Of a stretch of 64,000 bases of DNA, positions 37,301-45,657 are shown in pieces. The first letter of the stretch is position 1. Each line of letters begins with the position of its first letter. This DNA comes from Hallella seregens ATCC 51272. GTDB taxonomy: Bacteria > Bacteroidota > Bacteroidia > Bacteroidales > Bacteroidaceae. The stretch spans positions 1 to 64,000 of the forward strand of contig NZ_JADU01000016.1 in NCBI RefSeq assembly GCF_000518545.1, in the 5' to 3' direction. Under the pieces are notes generated by a model. It saw only the letters and a list, made by a program, of their open reading frames with translations. It was not told where the DNA came from and did no database searches. Both the position numbers and the translations under genes were made by a program.

Positions 37301-37795
37301 TACGGCAAACAGCTCGGTCTTGTCATTCGTGTAGAGTGCTCCGTGCCCATCATCAGAGAAGCTGGTGTTGCCCGGGTCTACGGTAATCCATGGCATTTTG
37401 TTCACCCTGTAAAACACATTGTCGGCAATTTTGGTCACCGAAGCCGGAATGTTCAATGCCGTCAGATAGGCCGACCTGAAAGAAGAGTATGCAATTTCCG
37501 TGATCCCTTCGGGCAGTGTCACCGCAGTAATATTACGGCAATAGAAAGTTTCATTGCCTCCTACTTTGGTTACGGTAAAAGTAACGCCCTTGCCGTCGCT
37601 CCAAGTTGCAGGAATGGTAACGGGCCCACTAACGTTGTCTTCTACGCCTACGAAAGACAATTTGTTGGCACCCACATCTATCACCTGATAGATAATTCCA
37701 TCGTTCCTTACGATTTCATTCAATGTGTAAGCCAGGAGTTGTGCGGGAAATGCCACAAACAACAGGCTTAACAACAGCTGTTTTGCTTGTTTCAT
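34370..37795 (-). CDS. BspA-like leucine-rich repeat surface protein
   Basis: 1141 residues with a signal peptide (MKQAKQLLLSLLFVAFPAQLLA). From about 80 to 720 there are LRR_5 repeats of about 23 residues, such as IGDYAFYECTGLKNVVIP, as in Treponema/Tannerella BspA adhesins. A second region (about 760-1090) is beta-rich. The C-terminus GVYIHQGKKIIVK resembles a type IX secretion tail, so the protein is probably exported through the outer membrane and anchored. It likely binds host or bacterial surfaces. The small-peptide gene follows within 15 nt. Confidence 0.9.
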   Translation of the reverse strand: MKQAKQLLLSLLFVAFPAQLLAYTLNEIVRNDGIIYQVIDVGANKLSFVGVEDNVSGPVTIPATWSDGKGVTFTVTKVGGNETFYCRNITAVTLPEGITEIAYSSFRSAYLTALNIPASVTKIADNVFYRVNKMPWITVDPGNTSFSDDGHGALYTNDKTELFAVPSNPDNLSPDGTYTVNTAVKTIHSAVFINTNGMKKMVLPPNLQHARTTYPSFSQTNSLEAYGIAPGGLTPYTVDAGVLFLNQALVQYPRNKPTKDYVVPNGITEITGRAIDMAQKMESIVMNQVTKLGENSINACPILKTVTLPKDLQIPGTVGAISSCVQIKEYKTAPGCVNFIAEDGVVYSKPNKELLYFFPPAKPIADGNYAIPSFVKTVGDFAFSSNRYIKHLTIPGNVEIIKKQAFGGFSELLTVTFEEPSSTSTIGSGAFGWNPKLQEVTLPSTLTELNLIFTDCKALETINIAANSKLKTIKKGVLQTVSNLKHFNFLGACDLETIEDGAFQDLKFLESFAFPKGVKTIGTNAFQRCERMKTATFDDDAVITTIKAGALADCGLTAISIPNSVKTLEKEAFRGCAALTEVNLSKNVESISSETFKYCENLTDINVHKENTKYSSIDGYLLSKDKLTLILFPHGKANGHFTLLPPSITMIGDYAFYECTGLKNVVIPNKVASIGERAFSLCKNLNTITFLCDLMIDPANINQEDNKRSFDNGSSGTTNMPANIDIYVRKNLLGNYNASTFYQQFKSRNTSFTENHLEYMPVSDNSVDLLDVRSTDNTFIVPETVTHAGKTYSVNLIGDYAFQNTTNAVQEVVVKKNVEYIGAKAFKTDINANTSTIKNVFFLASNPTKQMLSTTRFELDETNENYNEFAPTTKIYVKKSALPTYQTQWHKQVYDLGTHGYQESQFNFTGQLSYRIPGIEITHKYGSFAREFDTDLSVYKTEKGNGDMGAFVAKVGEVKEGPGDYGNATYMVKMTSVDMNGGYTGSYGYVPAFTGVLLKVLDLEATPADFYYAIGEHDDVTYNVTNDIMHGITVNSQTVAASMTDPIYVMSKNSGIFKRRTSPLPNFPVHKAYAKIPGVPAGAKIQFITGDEELTPTGIEVADGLDTKQDEDAACYNLYGQRIEKPTRGVYIHQGKKIIVK

Positions 37796-37905
37796 TTTAA
37801 TAATAAGTTGTATTTATATCTATAATATCTCTTCGTCTACACCAATCTTTGGAACCGATTATGTTTTTCAACCATTGATTGGAGGCATATTTCTGAATGG
37901 CGGGA

Positions 37906-37913
37906 CAAAGGTA
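37906..37913 (-). promoter_or_regulatory. -7 element of the LRR/small-peptide operon
   Basis: TACCTTTG on the minus strand, an exact -7 match, about 110 nt upstream of the LRR start. The nearest TTTG on that strand is 27 nt further upstream, too far for the consensus. Confidence 0.45.
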
Positions 37914-38027
37914 ACCGATTTCCATGACAGGGTTGTTATCCAAAAGGGATTGATAATTTCCCATAACGGCAAGGAAGTTTCCCTTTTTAATTAGAACTGA
38001 ATTGAGCTCCGTCTTCCAGCAAAAACG

Positions 38028-38076
38028 ATGTTAATAACATGTTAAACATGTTAATAATATATAACAACGGGGGGGG
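38028..38076. promoter_or_regulatory. Candidate operator and G8 tract upstream of the AraC gene
   Basis: ATGTTAA occurs three times at 38028, 38039 and 38048, and the palindrome AACATGTT twice at 38036-38043 and 38045-38052, so the block is nearly self-complementary. A run of eight G follows at 38069-38076, 41 nt before the ATG. The repeats could bind the AraC protein itself; the G-run could slip and change promoter spacing. Confidence 0.45.
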
Positions 38077-38116
38077 TGAATGGAAAATTTGTAAATTAGC
38101 ACAAAGATAAACCGAC

Positions 38117-39049
38117 ATGGACAAGGAGAACTTAGACCTAAAAACCACAGTAACGACCTATCAAGAAATAAGAGATTCTATTGCCAATGGGGAACACGGA
38201 TTTGCAGACAAGTATTTCGCGAATGACAACTATTCCGTGTTACTAGGTGGCAATGCGCTTTTCAAGTCGATGCTGGCCCCCCATGTATCCACGCGTGTAG
38301 ACTGTGTGCGCGTGGGCATCGTTCGTCGCGGCTCCTGCGCGCCGGTCGTCAACAACCGGCGTTATCCCTGCGGAGAGGGCGACCTGCTGTTCATGAACTG
38401 GGGCACAATTATTACTGAAGACCATTTCTCTGTGGAAGCCCAGTTCGACGGCATTGCCATGAACGAGACATACATGAAGCACATCTTTGGGGACGAGCTT
38501 CCCCGGGCATTCCTGCTGCCAGCCCAGTGTTTCAAGGTCCATCTCAAGCCGGCAGAGCTGCACATCTTCTGCAACTACCTGGAAACGCTGTTCCATCTGG
38601 TCACGTTGATGGACCAGGGCATCGACGTCCGCAACGCCGTACGAACGCTGTTTGCCTCTGCACTACATTTCATCGAGACACTTTATCAGAAAAAGGTGGT
38701 GCCGCCCGAGGGCTTCTCTCCCCGTCGCCGACAACTGAACAACAGCTTCATGAAGCTCGTTGTGGCCCATGCACGGCAGCAGCACGAGCTTGAATTCTAT
38801 GCGCAGCAGCTGTGCATCACCCCTCACTATCTGGGAATGCTCGTGCGTCAGGAGACTGGCGAGACGGCCAAGGCATGGATAGACAGGGCGCTTCTCATAG
38901 CCATACAGGTGGAACTGAAGCAGACACACAAGTCGCTGAAAGTGCTGGCGGGCGAATTCTTTTTCCCCTCGGTGAGCTCTTTCTGCAAGTTTTTCAAGCG
39001 CATGACGGGTAGCACGGCCACCGCCTACCGCACGGGCGGCGCCATCTGA
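38117..39049 (+). CDS. AraC family transcriptional regulator
   Basis: 310 residues. Residues 1-190 form a ligand-binding cupin-like part (GDLLFMNWGTIITED). The C-terminal 100 residues hold the two helix-turn-helix motifs of the family: EFYAQQLCITPHYLGMLVRQ and LKVLAGEFFFPSVSSFCKFF, then KRMTGSTATAYR. It is the only recognisable regulator in the window. Its target is unknown; the divergent LRR operon and its own gene are candidates. Confidence 0.93.
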   Translation: MDKENLDLKTTVTTYQEIRDSIANGEHGFADKYFANDNYSVLLGGNALFKSMLAPHVSTRVDCVRVGIVRRGSCAPVVNNRRYPCGEGDLLFMNWGTIITEDHFSVEAQFDGIAMNETYMKHIFGDELPRAFLLPAQCFKVHLKPAELHIFCNYLETLFHLVTLMDQGIDVRNAVRTLFASALHFIETLYQKKVVPPEGFSPRRRQLNNSFMKLVVAHARQQHELEFYAQQLCITPHYLGMLVRQETGETAKAWIDRALLIAIQVELKQTHKSLKVLAGEFFFPSVSSFCKFFKRMTGSTATAYRTGGAI

Positions 39050-39063
39050 TACCGGCAACAACC

Positions 39064-39097
39064 GGCGAATCCACAGGATTCGCCCTCCCTTTTCCTT
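39064..39097 (+). terminator. Terminator of the AraC gene
   Basis: GGCGAATCC (39064-39072), loop ACA, GGATTCGCC (39076-39084): a perfect 9-bp stem 15 nt past the stop, followed by CTCCCTTTTCCTT. Confidence 0.7.
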
Positions 39098-39109
39098 GTG
39101 AATGCCAAA

Positions 39110-39219
39110 TGTTTACGGCGTTGTCGCTTTGCGACAACGCCGTAAACACGGCTCGATTTCACCGTAAACGCAACGCGATTTCGCCGTAAAAGAAAAGCGT
39201 TTCTGCCGTCAATGCAGGA
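39110..39219. repeat. 39-bp palindrome joined to four 22-bp repeats
   Basis: Positions 39110-39148 are an 18-bp perfect inverted repeat (TGTTTACGGCGTTGTCGC and its complement) around TTT. From 39132, four units begin exactly 22 bp apart (39132, 39154, 39176, 39198), each with a CGAnnnC/CCGTAAA-type core: CGACAACGCCGTAAACACGG, CGATTTCACCGTAAACGC, CGATTTCGCCGTAAAAGA and CGTTTCTGCCGTCAATGC. The first unit is also the right arm of the palindrome. The array fills most of the gap between the convergent AraC and DUF3256 genes. Confidence 0.7.
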
Positions 39220-39224
39220 CCGCT

Positions 39225-39860
39225 TCATCGGAATGCCCGCCCGTCCCATGTAAAGGTGCGGGGCGGCAGGGCGGCCTTCAGACGCGGTTTGTCGGCTGCA
39301 AGGGCCACCGGGGCCGTGCCCTGCAGGGTGATTGTGGCCGTCTGCGGTGCGAGTGTGGCGGCCACAAGCACCAGGTCTGTGGCGGTGCGCAGCGCGTCAA
39401 AATCGGCCACGGCCATGGTGTCGGGCCGTGTCCAAAGTGCGGTGCGCCAATCGGCCCAAGGGCGGTCGCCCACGAGCTGTGGCTGCTCCAGGGGCTGCCA
39501 GTCCTGCGTGTAGAGCGTCAGCTCGCTCTCGGGTTCGGGAGCCAGCCACGTCTTGACCACACAGAGCAGGGAGTCGCCCGTGACAGAGGGCAGCCGCTTG
39601 AGCTGCATCACCATCGACTCGTTGAGCGTGAGGCGGATGTAGTCGGCCGTGATGGTGTCCATCTTGCTCTTGCCCTGCAGGCCGTTGTCCACGTCGCCGC
39701 TGAGTCCCATGCCGATAAACTCGGTCATCTCCAGCCTGTGGTTGCGGTCGATGTAAGGAATCACGGAGTCAGGCATGGCGTTCCACAGCTCCACCATGGA
39801 CTTGGCCTGGAGCTGAAGTGCGGCTGCGAGCGACAACAAAAGGAGTATCTTCTTTTTCAT
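39225..39860 (-). CDS. DUF3256 family protein
   Basis: 211 residues with a signal peptide (MKKKILLLLSLAAALQLQA). The start of the mature protein, ELWNAMPDSVIPYIDRNHRLEM, then LQGKSKMDTITADYIRLTL, is the DUF3256 pattern as I recall it from Bacteroidales. It is probably periplasmic; no function is known. It starts 39 nt after the lytic transglycosylase stop on the same strand, so they may be co-transcribed. GC content is clearly higher than in the flanking regions. Confidence 0.75.
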   Translation of the reverse strand: MKKKILLLLSLAAALQLQAKSMVELWNAMPDSVIPYIDRNHRLEMTEFIGMGLSGDVDNGLQGKSKMDTITADYIRLTLNESMVMQLKRLPSVTGDSLLCVVKTWLAPEPESELTLYTQDWQPLEQPQLVGDRPWADWRTALWTRPDTMAVADFDALRTATDLVLVAATLAPQTATITLQGTAPVALAADKPRLKAALPPRTFTWDGRAFR

Positions 39861-39899
39861 GTTTCTGAGGAATGGTCGGGATGAAGTGTGTGGGCGCGG

Positions 39900-41078
39900 C
39901 TACAGATGCCACTTGTATCGGCGGCGGGCGCGCTCGGGTTGGGTCATGAAATCGTGGCTGCCGCCCCCTGCACGGGCCGAGCCGCGGTACTGTCCCCAGC
40001 GGGCCCGAATCTTCGACACATAGTCGGCCGTCTCCGCTCCGCGCATGTAACCGTGGCGCACCACGGGGTCGTTGTAGCCGGCCGGCGTGCCGAGCTTGAG
40101 CACAAACTCCTCCACTTCGGCCCAGCTATGGGGGTTGCGCCCGTTTTTCCGGGCCAGGGCCATGGCGTCGCGGATGTGGAAATGGCCGCCGTTGTAGCTG
40201 GCCAGCACAAAGTAGATGCGGTCTGTAGCGGGCACGTCGGCAAAGAGACCGCCCAGCTCGCGTATGTATTTGGCGGCGGCAGCAATGTTGTGTTCGGGGT
40301 CGAAGAGGCTGCCCTGGTCGAGCCCCAGGTGGCTGGCCGTGGCGGGCATAATCTGCATAAGGCCGCATGCCCCCGCCCAGGAGCGGGCCTGCGGGTCGAA
40401 AGTGGACTCCTGATAGCACTGGGCAGCCAGCAGCCTCCAGTCCCAACGGGCCAGCGCGGCATACTGCTGAAACAGATGGTCGTAGCGCGAAATGACACCC
40501 CCGGCACGGTTGAGCATGGGCGAGTAGACGTGTCGGCGGATACTCTTGGTGGAGAGCAGAAAGCGCTCTTCGCGCTGCATGGCGGCCATCATGACGGGCC
40601 GGAACCAGCGGTTGAGCGTGTCGGCCAGTTCGCGGTTGCCCGTCTGGACGGCCCAGGCCGTGCGGGCCGAATCGACGCGGGCTCCGGCAAAGGCCACGCC
40701 CCGGAGTGTGCGGGGCAGCTGCACGGCCACGATGTCGCCCTCGCCGCGCCTGAGACGACGCACCAGTTCGGTGGTGTCACGGCACACCTCTACCCGCAAC
40801 GACACCCCCAGCGACTGGGCAAACCGCTCGCAGAGCATGTACTCCACGCCCAGACTGCGCCCGTGGTAATCGTAGTAAGTGTCGGCACCCGAGAGGGTGA
40901 GCACGATGAGTTCGCCGTTGTTCACAATGTCGTTCAGGCCGAAAGCAGCCGTTTGGGGAAGCGAGTCTTCGCCCACTGTGGTGCCCCAGGGAGTGGTCTC
41001 CCGGTGTGATTGCTCCGTGCAGGAGACCATCACCACGCAGAGGAACAGCAGGGAAAATACAGGGAATAAAACTCGCAT
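39900..41078 (-). CDS. MltF-like membrane-bound lytic transglycosylase
   Basis: 392 residues from the ATG at 41078, which gives a lipoprotein signal (VVMVSCTE). Residues about 40-190 are a periplasmic solute-binding-type domain; about 230-350 are an SLT domain with catalytic Glu in CYQESTFDPQA, then AGACGLMQIMPATASHLGL and ASYNGGHFHI. MltF cleaves the peptidoglycan glycan strand to a 1,6-anhydro end. It is divergent from hisG. Confidence 0.92.
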   Translation of the reverse strand: MRVLFPVFSLLFLCVVMVSCTEQSHRETTPWGTTVGEDSLPQTAAFGLNDIVNNGELIVLTLSGADTYYDYHGRSLGVEYMLCERFAQSLGVSLRVEVCRDTTELVRRLRRGEGDIVAVQLPRTLRGVAFAGARVDSARTAWAVQTGNRELADTLNRWFRPVMMAAMQREERFLLSTKSIRRHVYSPMLNRAGGVISRYDHLFQQYAALARWDWRLLAAQCYQESTFDPQARSWAGACGLMQIMPATASHLGLDQGSLFDPEHNIAAAAKYIRELGGLFADVPATDRIYFVLASYNGGHFHIRDAMALARKNGRNPHSWAEVEEFVLKLGTPAGYNDPVVRHGYMRGAETADYVSKIRARWGQYRGSARAGGGSHDFMTQPERARRRYKWHL

Positions 41079-41112
41079 ACACAAATCATTTGGGCACAAA
41101 AGTACTATTTTT

Positions 41113-41144
41113 ATTGCACAATAACACGAAAAAGCGTACATTTG
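41113..41144 (+). promoter_or_regulatory. Promoter of hisGDC
   Basis: ATTG (41113-41116, one mismatch to TTTG), 20 nt, TACATTTG (41137-41144). The leader to the ATG at 41194 is about 43 nt. No His-rich leader peptide or attenuator is seen. Confidence 0.6.
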
Positions 41145-41193
41145 CACGTATTTTTAAGATAATTATTAAAAAGCAATCCAAGTTCAAGGCCCT

Positions 41194-42045
41194 ATGTTAA
41201 GAATAGCCGTTCAGTCCAAAGGCCGTCTCTATGACGACACAATGAACCTGCTCGCCGAGGCAGACATCAAGGTGAATCCCAGCAAGCGCACCCTGCTGGT
41301 ACAGAGTTCCAACTTTCCGCTGGAGGTGCTTTTCCTGCGCGACGACGACATTCCGCAGAGCGTGGCCAGCGGAGTGGCCGACATTGGCGTGGTGGGAGAA
41401 AACGAGTTTGAGGAGCACCAGGAGGACGCGCACATCATATCGCGGCTGGGGTTCTCGAAGTGCCGCATGTCGCTGGCCATCCCCAAGGGCGTGAACTACT
41501 CGGGGCTGTCGTGGTTCGACGGCCGCAAAATAGCCACCTCCTACCCCGGCATTCTGCAGCGGTTCATGAACAAGAACGACATTCGGGCCGACATTCACGT
41601 GATTACGGGCTCGGTGGAGATCAGCCCCGGCATCGGGTTGGCCGATGCTATCTTCGACATTGTGAGCTCGGGCTCCACGCTGGTGCACAACAATCTGAAA
41701 GAAGTGGAGGTGGTGATGCAGAGCGAAGCCCTGCTCATTGGCAACTGGAAGATGGACGAGGAGAAACACAGCATCCTGAACGAAATGCTGTTCCGCTTCG
41801 AGGCCGTGCGCTCGGCGCAGGACAAGAAATATGTGATGATGAATGCGCCCAAGGACAAAATCCGGGAAATCACCGAGGTGCTGCCGGGCATGAAGAGCCC
41901 CACCATCATCCCCCTTTCCGACCCCGACTGGTGTGCCATCCACACCGTGCTCGACGAGAAACGCTTCTGGGAAATCATAGGCAAGCTGAAAGACCTGGGG
42001 GCGCAGGGCATTCTGGTGTCGCCCATTGAGAAGATGATACTTTGA
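41194..42045 (+). CDS. hisG: ATP phosphoribosyltransferase (long form)
   Basis: 283 residues, the long HisG form with its own C-terminal regulatory domain, so no HisZ partner is needed. LRIAVQSKGRLYDDTMNLL opens it, DIGVVGENEFEE and the ISPGIGLADAIFDIVSSG loop bind PRPP, and the last 80 residues form the ACT-like domain (MKSPTIIPLSDPDWCAIHTV) that senses histidine. It catalyses the first step of histidine synthesis. hisD follows 8 nt later. Confidence 0.97.
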   Translation: MLRIAVQSKGRLYDDTMNLLAEADIKVNPSKRTLLVQSSNFPLEVLFLRDDDIPQSVASGVADIGVVGENEFEEHQEDAHIISRLGFSKCRMSLAIPKGVNYSGLSWFDGRKIATSYPGILQRFMNKNDIRADIHVITGSVEISPGIGLADAIFDIVSSGSTLVHNNLKEVEVVMQSEALLIGNWKMDEEKHSILNEMLFRFEAVRSAQDKKYVMMNAPKDKIREITEVLPGMKSPTIIPLSDPDWCAIHTVLDEKRFWEIIGKLKDLGAQGILVSPIEKMIL

Positions 42046-42053
42046 CGAGAAAC

Positions 42054-43352
42054 ATGAACACGATAAGATTCCCGCAAAAGAGCGAATGGGCAGCCATTGT
42101 GGAGCGGCCCCGCCTGGACGTGTCGCAGCTGGAGGCCACGGTGTGCAGCGTGCTGGACGACGTCAGACAGCACGGAGACGCGGCCGTGAAGCGATACGAG
42201 GAGATGTTCGACCACGTGTCGCTCGACGCGCTGGCCGTGACCGAGGCCGAGATAGACGAGGCCATGACACTCGTGGACGACGAGCTGAAAGCCGCCCTCG
42301 AACTGGCCCATCGCAACATAGCACGGTTTCATGAGGCCCAGGCTTTTGCCGGAAAGAAGATAGAAACGGTGGCGGGCGTGGACTGCTGGCAGAAGAGCAT
42401 CGCCATAGAGAAAGTAGGGCTCTATGTTCCCGGCGGCACGGCCCCCCTGTTTTCCACGGTGCTGATGCTGGCCACGCCGGCGAGGATTGCGGGATGCCGC
42501 GAGATCGTGCTCTGCACCCCACCCGACCGACAGGGCAAGGTGAACCCAGCCATACTGGCCGCAGCCAGGGTGGCCGGGGTGAGCCGCATCTTCAAGGCGG
42601 GCGGCGTGCAAGCCATAGGAGCCATGGCCTACGGCACGGAGAGCGTGCCAAAGGTGTACAAAATATTCGGACCGGGCAACCAATACGTGATGGCAGCCAA
42701 GCAGCAGGTGAGCTTGCACGACGTGGCTATCGACATGCCGGCCGGCCCGAGCGAGGTGTGCATTGTGGCCGATGCCCACTGCAACGCTGCATTCGTGGCG
42801 GCCGACCTGCTCTCGCAAGCCGAACACGGCATCGACTCGCAGGTGTTGCTCATCACCACGGCGGAGGAAACGATCGAACGGGTGAAGGCCGAATTGGATC
42901 GACAGCTGGGCCGGCTGCCCCGCAAGGAAATGGCCGAGCGGGCGCTCGCCAACTCCAAACTGGTGTTGGTACACGACGAAGACGAGGCCATGGCCCTGAG
43001 CAACGCCTATGCCCCGGAGCATCTCATCCTGGCTACAGACAACTATGAGGAGCTGGCGGCCAAGGTGGTGAATGCGGGAAGCGTGTTCATGGGCAAGTGG
43101 GCCTGCGAAAGCGCGGGCGACTATGCCAGCGGCACCAACCATACGCTGCCCACGCACGGGCATGCGCTGGCCTACAATGGGGTGAACCTGGACAGCTACA
43201 ACCGCAAGGTAACGTTCCAGTATCTGTCGGAACAGGGCGTGAGAAGCATCGGGCGGGCCGTGGTGTGCATGGCCGAGAACGAGCAGCTCGAGGCACATGC
43301 CAACGCCATGCGGCTGCGATTGCAACGCGTGGAGCAACAGCCGGAAGCCTGA
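42054..43352 (+). CDS. hisD: Histidinol dehydrogenase
   Basis: 432 residues from the ATG at 42054. [49 protein letters not shown] and [15 protein letters not shown] are the NAD- and zinc-binding signature of His[19 protein letters not shown] is the C-terminal one. It oxidises L-histidinol to L-histidine in two steps, the last reactions of the pathway. Confidence 0.97.
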   Translation: MNTIRFPQKSEWAAIVERPRLDVSQLEATVCSVLDDVRQHGDAAVKRYEEMFDHVSLDALAVTEAEIDEAMTLVDDELKAALELAHRNIARFHEAQAFAGKKIETVAGVDCWQKSIAIEKVGLYVPGGTAPLFSTVLMLATPARIAGCREIVLCTPPDRQGKVNPAILAAARVAGVSRIFKAGGVQAIGAMAYGTESVPKVYKIFGPGNQYVMAAKQQVSLHDVAIDMPAGPSEVCIVADAHCNAAFVAADLLSQAEHGIDSQVLLITTAEETIERVKAELDRQLGRLPRKEMAERALANSKLVLVHDEDEAMALSNAYAPEHLILATDNYEELAAKVVNAGSVFMGKWACESAGDYASGTNHTLPTHGHALAYNGVNLDSYNRKVTFQYLSEQGVRSIGRAVVCMAENEQLEAHANAMRLRLQRVEQQPEA

Positions 43353-43398
43353 CCCCAAAGACCCGCCACACCATCAAAAAGCAAAGGAGAACGAAAAG

Positions 43399-44457
43399 AT
43401 GAAAAGTTTGGAATCACTGGTCAGACCCAACATCTGGCGGCTGGCCCCCTACAGTTCGGCACGCAACGAATATTCCGGCCACGAGGCGCATGTGTTTCTC
43501 GATGCCAACGAGAATCCCTACAACCGGCCTTTCAACCGCTATCCCGACCCGTTGCAGCGGGAACTGAAGGCTCAACTGTCCAAAATCAAGAAAGTGCCGG
43601 CCGAGAATATCTTCCTGGGCAACGGGTCGGACGAGCCCATCGACTTGGTGTACCGCGTGTTTTGCCGCCCCGGAATCGACAACGTGGTGGCCATTGAACC
43701 CACCTACGGCATGTATGCCGTGTGTGCCGACATCAACGATGTGGAGTACAGGCCCGTGCCTTTGGACGAACACTATCAGATGGATGCCCGGGCATTGCTG
43801 GATGCCTGCGACGAAAACACAAAGGTAATCTGGATTTGCTCGCCCAACAATCCGACGGGAAACAGCATGCAGCAGAAGGCCATCGAGACGGTGATGCGCG
43901 AGTTTGAGGGCATGGTGGTGGTGGACGAGGCTTACAGCGACTTCTCGTCGGCCGAGCTGTTCCGCACGAAAATTGCACAATATCCCAACCTGATTGTATT
44001 CAACACCATGAGCAAGGCGTGGGGCTGCGCCGCCATCCGTCTGGGCATGGCCTTTGCCAGCAGGGAGTGTGTGGAACTGTTTAATAAGGTGAAGTACCCT
44101 TACAACGTGAACCTGCTCACCCAGCAACAGGCGCTTGAAGCCCTGAACGGCCGCGAGGATGTGGAGAAATGGGTGACGTTGCTGCTGCAGGAACGCGGCC
44201 GCCTGACGGCCGCCTTCAGGGAATTGCCCATCTGCCGGGCGGTATATCCCACGGATGCCAACTTCTTTCTGGCCAAAATGACGGATGCCCAAGCCATCTA
44301 TGACTATCTGGTGGCCAAGGGCATCATTGTGCGCAACCGCACCCGGGTGACGCTTTGCGAGAACTGTCTGCGCGTGACGGTCGGCACCAAGAGCGAGAAT
44401 GCCGAGCTACTGAGCGCGCTGCGGCAGTATCCTCAGGAATCGCGACGGGCAAGATAG
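43399..44457 (+). CDS. hisC: Histidinol-phosphate aminotransferase
   Basis: 352 residues from the ATG at 43399. [11 protein letters not shown] lies near residue 30, [11 protein letters not shown] binds substrate, [11 protein letters not shown] binds the PLP ring, and [19 protein letters not shown] holds the PLP lysine. It converts imidazole acetol phosphate and glutamate to histidinol phosphate. The 3' end overlaps the convergent gene by 25 nt. hisB does not follow. Confidence 0.97.
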   Translation: MKSLESLVRPNIWRLAPYSSARNEYSGHEAHVFLDANENPYNRPFNRYPDPLQRELKAQLSKIKKVPAENIFLGNGSDEPIDLVYRVFCRPGIDNVVAIEPTYGMYAVCADINDVEYRPVPLDEHYQMDARALLDACDENTKVIWICSPNNPTGNSMQQKAIETVMREFEGMVVVDEAYSDFSSAELFRTKIAQYPNLIVFNTMSKAWGCAAIRLGMAFASRECVELFNKVKYPYNVNLLTQQQALEALNGREDVEKWVTLLLQERGRLTAAFRELPICRAVYPTDANFFLAKMTDAQAIYDYLVAKGIIVRNRTRVTLCENCLRVTVGTKSENAELLSALRQYPQESRRAR

Positions 44458-45590
44458 TCGTAATAGAACCAATAAGTTTTGCCGTAGCTGTCGCGTAAGG
44501 CGGCATAGCGTTCGGGCGAATGGGCATACCGGGCTTCGAGCTCGGTATAGTCGTCATAGTCGGCATCCATCACGGCCTCGTGGTAGACGATGTAAGGATG
44601 GGCGTGCAGATGGGTGTAGAGCGTGAGGGCCTCGCGATAGTGTTTGGGCAAGGAACCGTTCACTTTGTAGTATCGCGGCAGAAGCCTGACGAAGTCGTCG
44701 AGCCGCCTGTCCAGCAGACAGGCGCAGAGCAGCCAGTCGTGAGCGGCAGGGGTGGCCCACCGCTTTTCGTGCAGTTTGGCCAAATAGGCGGCAGGCCGCA
44801 GCTTCTGCCGGAAGACCACGCCCAGGTGGCGATAGAGCCGAGACTCGGGCACCATCATGAGTTTGACCGAACTGCCGTTGGGCAGCATGGCGTCCGACCG
44901 GCCCGTCAGGGGATACTCGAACAGACGCTCGCCCAAGGCATGCTGCTCGGAGAGGGCCCAGATGCGGAGCATGGTGAGGCTGCTGTCGGTAGCTGCCTCC
45001 TTGACGCCTACGCCCGTGGCGGCGGCAAAACGCCCGGCCAATAGGTGGCTCTCCATGCGCATGCGCATGTGAAACACCTTGTCGGAACAGCCGACGGCAC
45101 TCGTCGCAGAGGTCATGACAAGCATCAAGAGCATGTTGAGCCACAGCGTTTGCAAAGGCGAGCAACGGCTGTTGGGCACCTGTTCGAGGAAGTCGAACTG
45201 ATGACACACCCACACCGCAACGACAAATATCACGATGAGCAAGGGAAGCAGCCACAGCCAACGGCCCAGATAGCCCTCAATGTCCACATGGGGAGAAACA
45301 TCGGTGAGCATGGCCAGCAACAAGAGCGAGGGAAAATAGGTGAGTGCATGGAACTGCCCATGGAGCCGGGTGCCGGCGCAGACGCCCACCTGAACAAGCT
45401 GCAGCACCAGCGTGATGAGCACGGTGCCGACGATGCTGTTGTAGTGGGTGGCTCCGTGAGAGAGCACGTGCTGGGTGACGGCCAGAATGCTGTCCTGATA
45501 GTTCTGGAGGTAGAGAACTGAAAAAAGAATGAAAAAAATGGCGCAGATGAGTCGCTGGACCACTGCGCCATTTTTGCTGTTCCACAACAT
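44433..45590 (-). CDS. Membrane protein, probably DUF6057
   Basis: 385 residues. About five hydrophobic segments occupy residues 1-170; the remaining 215 residues form a helical soluble part that resembles TPR/superhelical folds, ending in [13 protein letters not shown]. Proteins of this layout occur in Bacteroidales as DUF6057, with no known function; the assignment is from recall. It is last in a minus-strand run after glgB (67-nt gap). Confidence 0.6.
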   Translation of the reverse strand: MLWNSKNGAVVQRLICAIFFILFSVLYLQNYQDSILAVTQHVLSHGATHYNSIVGTVLITLVLQLVQVGVCAGTRLHGQFHALTYFPSLLLLAMLTDVSPHVDIEGYLGRWLWLLPLLIVIFVVAVWVCHQFDFLEQVPNSRCSPLQTLWLNMLLMLVMTSATSAVGCSDKVFHMRMRMESHLLAGRFAAATGVGVKEAATDSSLTMLRIWALSEQHALGERLFEYPLTGRSDAMLPNGSSVKLMMVPESRLYRHLGVVFRQKLRPAAYLAKLHEKRWATPAAHDWLLCACLLDRRLDDFVRLLPRYYKVNGSLPKHYREALTLYTHLHAHPYIVYHEAVMDADYDDYTELEARYAHSPERYAALRDSYGKTYWFYYDYLARRDS

Positions 45591-45657
45591 TGCGTGTCTG
45601 ATTGGTTGGTCTATACAAGAAAGAGGGAGCCCTGAACGCGGGCACCCCCGGAAAAGT

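Larger units (their letters stand above)
37796..38116. other. 321-nt divergent intergenic region
   Basis: It holds the -7 box of the LRR operon (37906-37913), a near-palindromic AT-rich block (38028-38054) and a run of eight G (38069-38076) before the AraC gene. Outside these I see no gene or RNA. The leader of the LRR gene would be about 100 nt. Confidence 0.6.

Noticed and set aside
44433..44457. Misplaced ends of hisC and the convergent membrane-protein gene
   Set aside because: Both frames run through to their stops with plausible C-termini; a 25-nt tail-to-tail overlap is ordinary.
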